A stretch of DNA of 5,694 bases, from positions 1 through 5,694 of the forward strand of contig JAKDLC010000152.1 of the NCBI GenBank assembly GCA_030453055.1, in the 5' to 3' direction. The notes beneath the pieces are model-generated. The model was not told the origin of the DNA, searched no databases, and saw nothing but the letters and a program-made list of their open reading frames with translations. This stretch comes from Nitrosospira sp. (GTDB taxonomy: Bacteria; Pseudomonadota; Gammaproteobacteria; Burkholderiales; Nitrosomonadaceae). Both the position numbers and the translations under genes were made by a program. Below are positions 5,284 through 5,694 of the stretch, piece after piece. Numbering within the stretch: the stretch's first letter is position 1; the number at the start of each line of letters is the position of its first letter.

Positions 5284-5568
5284 ATGCCTGCCTCTACTAC
5301 CGCTCGTTCGGCCCGGCTCGGATTGCGCGCGACACCTGAACAGGAAACCGTTCTGCGTCGCGCCGCCGAGGTCGCGCACAAATCGCTGACTGATTTCATT
5401 CTCGATGCCGCTTACCAAGCAGCCGAGCAGACCTTGCTTGACCAGCGACTGTTCATGGTTTCCGGCAGCCAGTACCAGGCGTTCCTGGAAATGCTGGATC
5501 GACCGGAATCTGACAACCCTGGCTTGGCCGACCTGTTCTCCCGGCGTCCGGTGTGGGCCAAGAAATGA
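5284..5568 (+). CDS. DUF1778 antitoxin, TacA-like
   Basis: A 94-residue antitoxin of the DUF1778 family, the class represented by TacA and AtaR. The N-terminal part is a ribbon-helix-helix DNA-binding domain: strand ARLGLRAT (10-17), helix PEQETVLRRAAEVA and helix SLTDFILDAAYQAAEQTLLD. The C-terminal part FLEMLDRPESDNPGLADLF with RRPVW carries the usual LDxPxxxNPxLxxL pattern, which wraps and blocks the GNAT toxin. The stop overlaps the next start as ATGA. The start is supported by AAGGA at 5271 and by the family N-terminus. The gene lies 76 bases after yhaV with its own control region, so it is probably a separate module. Likely function: binds the acetyltransferase toxin and represses the operon. 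Confidence 0.92.
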   Translation: MPASTTARSARLGLRATPEQETVLRRAAEVAHKSLTDFILDAAYQAAEQTLLDQRLFMVSGSQYQAFLEMLDRPESDNPGLADLFSRRPVWAKK

Positions 5569-5694
5569 GTCTATCGGAACCGCAGCCGCTCGATGCGCGT
5601 CATCGGGTGGAAGAGTTCGACTGCGGAAAGCCAACTCTCACTAACTGGTTCTCATCCAGAAACGTAAGTCATTGCTACAAAAAGGAAAAAGTTA
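5565..5694 (+). CDS. GNAT-family acetyltransferase toxin (TacT-like), N-terminal part only
   Basis: Open from the ATG at 5565 to the window edge (43 residues). It starts MSLSEPQPLDARHRVEEFDC followed by GKPTLTNWF, a good match in pattern to the start of TacT/AtaT-like toxins (FDCGxPxLxxWL). These acetylate the amino group of aminoacyl-tRNA and stop translation. The overlap with the DUF1778 stop (ATGA) fits a TA pair. After Trp-Phe at about residues 28-29 the sequence reads SSRNVSHCYKKEKV, unlike the usual basic helix and ASGxxRTYV strand, and turns A-rich (TACAAAAAGGAAAAAG). The family likeness is lost from about base 5650, which may mean an insertion or deletion that breaks the gene. The rest lies outside the window. 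Confidence 0.75.
   Translation, partial: MSLSEPQPLDARHRVEEFDCGKPTLTNWFSSRNVSHCYKKEKV

Overview
The window looks like a piece of a betaproteobacterial chromosome, possibly of the Nitrosomonadales type. The evidence is a minus-strand gene trio in the order fmdB-type zinc ribbon, DUF502 membrane protein, aspS, with protein sequences close to those families; the order is one I recall from betaproteobacteria. The placement is an inference, because no rRNA or other phylogenetic marker is present.

Layout. (1) 1-2522, minus strand: a housekeeping operon. A consensus -10 box (TATAAT) lies about 37 bases upstream of the FmdB start and is followed by the FmdB-like protein, a DUF502 protein and aspartyl-tRNA synthetase. 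The synthetase runs off the left edge without its last roughly 100 residues. It carries His30 and Gly81, the residue pair associated with non-discriminating AspRS, which suggests indirect Asn-tRNA synthesis in this organism. (2) 2609-4274, minus strand: a decayed accessory block. It holds an intact small gene of unknown function behind duplicated ribosome binding sites, a Fic-family gene that has lost its whole catalytic core through an internal deletion, a possible relic of an HTH antitoxin, a RelE/ParE-like toxin broken by an in-frame stop and a lost C-terminus, its apparently intact Phd/YefM antitoxin with its own promoter, and a scrap of an IS21-family insertion sequence (IstA N-terminus plus an IstB Walker A fragment). 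(3) 4282-5694, plus strand: two more toxin-antitoxin modules that look functional. prlF-yhaV has a two-dyad operator wrapped around its promoter. A TacA-like (DUF1778) antitoxin is followed by the first part of a GNAT toxin, whose resemblance to the family fades close to the right edge.

Taken together, the window is the border between a conserved core operon and an island of toxin-antitoxin and Fic genes at different stages of decay. The plus-strand modules use classical antitoxin-first ATGA-overlap architecture, and in the minus-strand block only the antitoxin and the small unknown gene remain open. I found no clear rRNA, tRNA, CRISPR array or replication origin. The most distinctive signals are the paired palindromes before prlF, the Fic deletion that keeps the self-inhibitory helix but removes the active site, and the orphaned antitoxin.
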